Positions 60,561 to 64,000 of a DNA stretch of 64,000 bases are shown piece after piece (position 1 is the stretch's first letter; every line of letters begins with the position of its first letter). Origin of the DNA: Lachnospiraceae bacterium (GTDB lineage Bacteria; Bacillota; Clostridia; Lachnospirales; Lachnospiraceae); contig SVFD01000008.1 in assembly GCA_015057025.1 (NCBI GenBank), positions 57,220 through 121,219 on the forward strand, written 5' to 3'. The translations under genes were made by a program, and so were the position numbers. The notes beneath the pieces were generated by a model. That model searched no databases, was not told the DNA's origin, and saw nothing but the letters and a program-made list of their open reading frames with translations.

Positions 60561-61972
60561 TGGAAAATAAAAATGTTTGGACTACTTACAATAAGCGTCA
60601 GTTAAAAGAATTGGAAGCATTAAATGCTGACTATATGAAGTTTTTGACTGAATGCAAGACAGAGCGCGAATGCGTGGATTACATTGTAACCGAAATCGAA
60701 GAACAGGGCTATGTGGAACTGGGCAAATTAATTAAAGAAAACAAGACTTTGCAGCCCGGAGATAAGATTTATACAGTAAACATGAACAAGTCCCTGATTA
60801 TGTTGCACATCGGTAAGGCACCTTTAGAAGAGGGTATCAATATTCTCGGCGCACATATCGATTCTCCCCGTATGGACATTAAGCAGAATCCTTTGTATGA
60901 AGATGGTGGTTTGGCTTATTTGGATACCCATTACTACGGCGGCATTAAGAAGTATCAGTGGGTAACCATTCCTTTAGCTTTGCACGGTGTGGTAGTAAAA
61001 AAGGACGGCACAACCATTTTAATTAATGTAGGCGATAAAGAAGGCGACCCCGTATTTTTTATCTCAGATTTATTGATTCACTTGTCTGCAGAACAGCTTG
61101 AAAAGAAGGCTGCGAAGGTAATCGAGGGTGAGGCTTTGGATATTGTAATCGGAAGCAGACCTTACGTAGACGAAGACAAGAAGAAAAAAGACAAAGAAGA
61201 TAAGGCTGAGAAAGAAGCCGTTAAGAAGAGCATCTTAAAAATCTTAAAAGATTACTATGATATGGAGGAAGAAGACTTCCTTTCAGCAGAATTGGAAGTG
61301 GTTCCTGCCGGCAAAGCATACGAGGCTGGTTTTGACCGCAGTATGATTATGGCATACGGCCAGGACGACAGAGTGTGCGCATTTCCTTCGTACCGCGCAA
61401 TGTTTGCAGTGGAAGAGTTAGAGAAAACTGCTTGCTGTATTTTAGTAGATAAGGAAGAAATCGGTAGTGTGGGTGCGACCGGTATGCAGTCTATGTTCTT
61501 TGAAAACACCATGGCAGAAGTGATGAATCTCTGCGGTGATTACAATGAATTAAAACTTCGTAGATGTTTAGCAAATTCCAATATGCTTTCTTCTGACGTA
61601 AGCTCTGCTTTTGATCCTTCTTATGCATCAAGCTTTGATAAAAAGAATGTGGCATATTTAGGCAAAGGTATGGTACTTTGTAAGTTTACCGGTGCGAGAG
61701 GAAAATCCGGCTCTAATGATGCCAATGCGGAGTATTTAGGCAAACTTCGCGGTATTTTTGATAAGGATAAGGTTGCTTTCCAGCTTGCAGAGCTTGGCAA
61801 GGTTGATTTGGGCGGTGGCGGAACCATCGCATACATTCTTGCAAAGTATGGTATGAATGTCATCGACTGTGGTGTGGCTGTGCTTAATATGCATGCGCCT
61901 TATGAAGTAACCAGCAAGGCTGACGTGTATGAGACTTACAGAGGGTATATCAGTTTCATTAAGAATGCGTAA
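60560..61972 (+). CDS. M18-family aminopeptidase
   Basis: A 470-residue zinc aminopeptidase of family M18 (aspartyl aminopeptidase-like). The metal-binding His/Asp block is ILGAHIDSPRMDIK (about residue 95), followed by GQDDRVCAF (bridging Asp), VDKEEIGSVGATGMQS (Glu pair) and, near the C-terminus, NMHAPYEVTSKADVYE (last His). The lysine-rich insertion KKKKDKEDKAEKEAVKK at about residue 213 replaces part of a loop. The family forms large dodecamers in the cytoplasm. It has its own promoter and an unusual leader with a hairpin between ribosome site and start. Confidence 0.94.
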   Translation: MENKNVWTTYNKRQLKELEALNADYMKFLTECKTERECVDYIVTEIEEQGYVELGKLIKENKTLQPGDKIYTVNMNKSLIMLHIGKAPLEEGINILGAHIDSPRMDIKQNPLYEDGGLAYLDTHYYGGIKKYQWVTIPLALHGVVVKKDGTTILINVGDKEGDPVFFISDLLIHLSAEQLEKKAAKVIEGEALDIVIGSRPYVDEDKKKKDKEDKAEKEAVKKSILKILKDYYDMEEEDFLSAELEVVPAGKAYEAGFDRSMIMAYGQDDRVCAFPSYRAMFAVEELEKTACCILVDKEEIGSVGATGMQSMFFENTMAEVMNLCGDYNELKLRRCLANSNMLSSDVSSAFDPSYASSFDKKNVAYLGKGMVLCKFTGARGKSGSNDANAEYLGKLRGIFDKDKVAFQLAELGKVDLGGGGTIAYILAKYGMNVIDCGVAVLNMHAPYEVTSKADVYETYRGYISFIKNA

Positions 61973-61979
61973 GTAGAGA

Positions 61980-62008
61980 TTGTCAATTTGGAATTACTAT
62001 GTTAGAAT
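61980..62008 (+). promoter_or_regulatory. Promoter of the antisense RNA
   Basis: TTGTCA (61980-61985), 17-base spacer, TAGAAT (62003-62008). It points into a region without a plus-strand gene but with a minus-strand toxin-like peptide gene. Confidence 0.55.
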
Positions 62009-62014
62009 ATGTTT

Positions 62015-62110
62015 AACAAAAGAGTGGTACTAAGTTGTACCCCTTGCTTATATGTATAAGGTCAAAATAACCGCACACTTTCCACAGGGGCGGTTATTTT
62101 GTTTTTTTAT
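62015..62110 (+). ncRNA. Putative antisense RNA of a type I toxin-antitoxin locus
   Basis: A predicted transcript of about 95 bases from the promoter at 61980 to the hairpin CAAAATAACCGC/GCGGTTATTTTG (62063-62101) and T-run. It overlaps the 3' end of the opposite toxin mRNA, tail to tail, as in txpA/RatA and bsrG/SR4 of Bacillus. It also has a small 5' hairpin GGTAC/GTACC (62036-62051). Confidence 0.5.
62063..62108. terminator. Bidirectional terminator shared by toxin and antisense RNA
   Basis: A perfect 12-pair stem CAAAATAACCGC/GCGGTTATTTTG with a 14- to 15-base loop, followed by seven T on the plus strand; on the minus strand it lies immediately after the toxin stop codon. Confidence 0.8.
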
Positions 62111-62192
62111 AACATATCTGGATGACCAGACCTATGATAGCTACTATAAGTAATCCAAGTTGAATTAAATCATTATATGTAACAAAATTCAT
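62094..62192 (-). CDS. Small hydrophobic toxin-like peptide (32 aa)
   Basis: A 32-residue frame starting MNFVTYNDLIQLGLLIVAII and ending in CYKKTK: a polar N-terminus, one membrane helix and a positively charged tail, the layout of the Firmicutes holin-like and TxpA/Fst-type I toxins. AAAGGGGG lies seven bases before the ATG and is itself paired with an upstream CCCCTT (loop GGG), which would hide the ribosome site in the mRNA. A terminator stem begins at the stop codon. No protein gene shares the region. It was too short for ordinary gene calling. Confidence 0.65.
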   Translation of the reverse strand: MNFVTYNDLIQLGLLIVAIIGLVIQICYKKTK

Positions 62193-62396
62193 AGGCAACA
62201 CCCCCTTTCCCAAGGGGCAACCGTTCCCACTTGAAGGTAATATAGCATTTTTATAATGAAAAAGATATAGTTGCGCGATGAAATGTCAAATGTGGTAGAG
62301 AAAGGTTTTTGACAAGTGGAAAGTTAGTGATTGCAAGGCGTTGGGGTGATTTTTAGGGAATGGAATTGGAGAAAGTTTGTGAAAGGTGACGAACAT
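62193..62396. other. Leader of the toxin gene and unassigned spacer
   Basis: The first part is the untranslated leader of the toxin mRNA (minus strand), with the CCCCTT/AAGGGG hairpin covering the ribosome site. A minus-strand TTGACA lies around 62283-62288, without a well-spaced -10. In the rest I see no frame or promoter that I can support. Confidence 0.4.
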
Positions 62397-62416
62397 CTTG
62401 TCTTTTTTTAATCTCA
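62397..62416 (+). repeat. 20-base direct repeat, copy 2
   Basis: Identical to 60434-60453. Here only a weak stem (GACGA/TTGTC, 62388-62402) precedes the T-run. Its TTGTCT (62398-62403) also stands 17 bases before TAGAAT (62421-62426) and may serve as -35 of a queA promoter. Confidence 0.65.
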
Positions 62417-62480
62417 ATGCTAGAATAATAAAGCATTTTGCAAATAATCTTTTTACTATATATAAAAGAAGGAAATAACT

Positions 62481-63524
62481 ATGACACAACTGACCAAATC
62501 AGATTTTTATTTCGATTTACCTGAAGAATTAATTGCACAGGACCCGCTTCTTGACAGAAGTTCATCAAGGCTTCTTACATTAAATAAGAATGACGGCAAT
62601 TTTGAGCATCATATTTTTAAGGATATCGTAGATTACTTAAATCCCGGCGATTGCCTGGTTTTAAATAACACGAAGGTAATTCCGGCACGACTTTTTGGTG
62701 TAAAAGAAGAGACCGGCGCGGTTGTGGAGTTTCTTCTTTTAAAAAGAAAAGAAAACGATGTGTGGGAGACTTTGGTTAAGCCCGGCAAAAAAGCTCGCCC
62801 CGGAATGCGTTTCTCATTCGGTGACGGACAACTCAAGTGTGAGATTGTCGGACTGGCGGAAGAAGGTAAACGTTTGGTGCATTTTGAGTATGAAGGAATT
62901 TGGGAAGAGATACTTGATACCTTGGGTGAGATGCCGTTGCCTCCATATATCACACACAAGTTAGAAGATAAAAGCCGTTACCAGACGGTTTATGCAAAAT
63001 ACGAAGGTTCTGCTGCAGCTCCTACTGCAGGGTTACATTTTACAAATGAGTTACTAAAACAGATTGCAGATAAAGGCGTAGATGTGGCATATGTAACTTT
63101 ACACGTAGGACTTGGCACTTTTCGTCCTGTAAAAGAAGATAATATTCTAGAACACCATATGCATTCGGAATATTATGAAATCACAGAAGAAGCAGCTGAT
63201 AAAATCAATGCTTGCAAGGAACGTGGCGGGAGAGTGGTTTGTGTCGGCACCACAAGTTGTCGAACCGTGGAAAGCGCAGCGGATGAAAACGGCAGATTAA
63301 AAGCCTGCTGTAATAATACGGAGATTTTTATTTATCCCGGATATAAATTTAAAATCCTTGATGCATTGATTACCAACTTCCATTTACCGGAATCTACGTT
63401 GATTATGTTGGTTTCCGCTTTGGCCGGAAGAGAAAATGTTTTGGCAGCCTATGAAGAGGCAATTAGAGAGAGATATCGTTTCTTCTCCTTTGGAGATGCA
63501 ATGTATATAGGGAATAATGTCTAA
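62481..63524 (+). CDS. queA: tRNA preQ1 ribosyltransferase-isomerase
   Basis: QueA transfers and isomerises the ribosyl part of SAM onto preQ1 in tRNA, giving epoxyqueuosine. Hallmarks are [24 protein letters not shown] at the N-terminus (in part), [82 protein letters not shown] and [11 protein letters not shown]. 347 residues is standard. AGAAGGA lies before the ATG. No tgt or queG is in the window; a likely promoter overlaps the second copy of the direct repeat. Confidence 0.97.
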   Translation: MTQLTKSDFYFDLPEELIAQDPLLDRSSSRLLTLNKNDGNFEHHIFKDIVDYLNPGDCLVLNNTKVIPARLFGVKEETGAVVEFLLLKRKENDVWETLVKPGKKARPGMRFSFGDGQLKCEIVGLAEEGKRLVHFEYEGIWEEILDTLGEMPLPPYITHKLEDKSRYQTVYAKYEGSAAAPTAGLHFTNELLKQIADKGVDVAYVTLHVGLGTFRPVKEDNILEHHMHSEYYEITEEAADKINACKERGGRVVCVGTTSCRTVESAADENGRLKACCNNTEIFIYPGYKFKILDALITNFHLPESTLIMLVSALAGRENVLAAYEEAIRERYRFFSFGDAMYIGNNV

Positions 63525-63613
63525 TAAAAACAGTTGTTTTGAAGATAATTTGGTTATATTTATCAGCGACAAAAATCGTTCTAAAAAAACTAAAAATATT
63601 TTTAAAAAAGCTG

Positions 63614-63642
63614 TTGACATTTCTTTTTTTTAGTGTTATTCT
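63614..63642 (+). promoter_or_regulatory. Strong promoter with A-tract UP element, probably of an rRNA operon
   Basis: Perfect TTGACA (63614-63619), 17-base spacer, TATTCT (63637-63642), preceded by A/T tracts from about 63580. The pattern is typical of rrn promoters in Firmicutes. Confidence 0.65.
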
Positions 63643-63648
63643 AACAAA

Positions 63649-64000
63649 GCTGTCGCGAATAAAGAACAAAATTCGACGACAAAGAACCTTGACAAATAAA
63701 CAGCAATCCAACCCTGAAAGTTCAAGAATGCACGAGCAGTGCGAAGACAAAAGATGGGGCACAAATTATGCTTGCATAAATTTGTGGCACAGATTTTGAA
63801 TTCATAGTGCGACGCACGTGACGAAGTAAACACGAAGTGTTTACGAGTTGGTGCACTGCGAGTTTACTGCAAATGCAAAGAGAATTAATTCAGAGAAAGA
63901 AACCTAAACAAAGTAAAACGGAAAAATTAGCTAGATGTTGATTTTGAACGGATGAACTTAAACAAATGAAACGCGTACTACGTACGCTACCACATTTTCG
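63649..64000 (+). other. Untranslated leader, probably of an rRNA operon (16S beyond the window)
   Basis: No convincing gene. It holds the hairpin TGTCG-CGAAT with ATTCGACGACA (63651-63682), the box AAAGAACCTTGACAAATAA (63681-63699) resembling the anti-termination/spacer boxes near Firmicutes rRNA genes, a hairpin around 63760-63788, GTGC-GAC-GCAC (63807-63817) and GTAAACAC-GAA-GTGTTTAC (63826-63844). The start of 16S rRNA is not reached, so the assignment rests on promoter strength and leader character. Confidence 0.45.

Noticed and set aside
62438..62466. TTGCAA-17-TATAAA as queA promoter
   Set aside because: The start site would fall at about 62473, removing the queA ribosome site from the mRNA; the upstream TTGTCT-17-TAGAAT fits better.
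1..64000. Insertion sequences, integrases, prophage genes, tRNA genes, CRISPR arrays
   Set aside because: None could be recognised on either strand by eye; a tRNA or repeat program could still find something I missed.

Overview
The window looks like a chromosomal segment of an endospore-forming anaerobe of the Clostridia, most likely a Lachnospiraceae member. The reasons are the moderate-to-low GC content, the strong Shine-Dalgarno sequences, the SigK-type sigma factor, SpoIID and SleB-like proteins, the six-gene Rnf complex, the separate-subunit biotin/Na+ decarboxylase, a T-box ahead of pheST and a Firmicutes-type 6S RNA. I saw no transposase, integrase, phage module, CRISPR array or tRNA gene. 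The assignment is inferred from gene content, not from a 16S sequence.

Layout. 1-4.4 kb: lepA (5' truncated by the window edge), hemW, sigK and a pilT-type ATPase. 4.4-6.1 kb: a lipoprotein gene bracketed by two long palindromic elements, then a 46-codon gene. 6.1-14.5 kb: FapA-like protein, REC-HD-GYP regulator, a D,D-carboxypeptidase, a metallophosphoesterase, scpA-scpB and a second carboxypeptidase. 14.6-20.0 kb: a five-gene biotin-dependent, Na+-linked decarboxylase/transcarboxylase operon. 20.2-27.8 kb: an HI0933-type flavoprotein, a LacI-sensor/GGDEF/EAL protein, cmk, ispH, an S1-domain protein and cheR in one tight run. 27.9-29.0 kb: a convergent RNase H-like nuclease. 29.3-37.4 kb: rnfCDGEAB, a membrane-anchored trypsin-like protease and a convergent apbE. 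37.5-49.4 kb: GH25 protein, an AP2/HNH-like protein, SleB-like hydrolase, thrC, REC-GGDEF regulator, citrate synthase, aminopeptidase P, a DUF4190-type protein, 6S RNA and a SpoIID-family protein. 49.4-54.5 kb: YihY-family protein, then pheST behind a T-box. 54.5-60.4 kb: an AT-rich accessory block with an XRE regulator, an AMP-binding ligase, a membrane protein and two paralogous PlsC-like acyltransferases. 60.5-64 kb: M18 aminopeptidase, a probable type I toxin/antisense RNA locus, queA and, at the edge, what looks like an rRNA-operon promoter and leader.

How the genes fit together. Energy metabolism is organised around ion-translocating machines: Rnf (ferredoxin:NAD+ coupled to Na+/H+), its flavin-attaching enzyme ApbE, and the Na+ decarboxylase. 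Cyclic-di-GMP signalling is represented by three proteins (HD-GYP, GGDEF-EAL, REC-GGDEF). Several proteins belong to cell-wall and spore biology (SigK, SpoIID, two carboxypeptidases, SleB-like, GH25).

The least explained signals are: (1) a family of four long intergenic palindromes that share a conserved core and a covarying hairpin while each has its own unrelated outer arms; two flank the lipoprotein gene and two flank pheST; (2) the ligase/membrane protein/double acyltransferase block with a perfect palindrome over its promoter; and (3) a 32-residue toxin-like peptide facing an antisense transcript. All positions and motifs were read by eye; no alignment, folding or database search was run.
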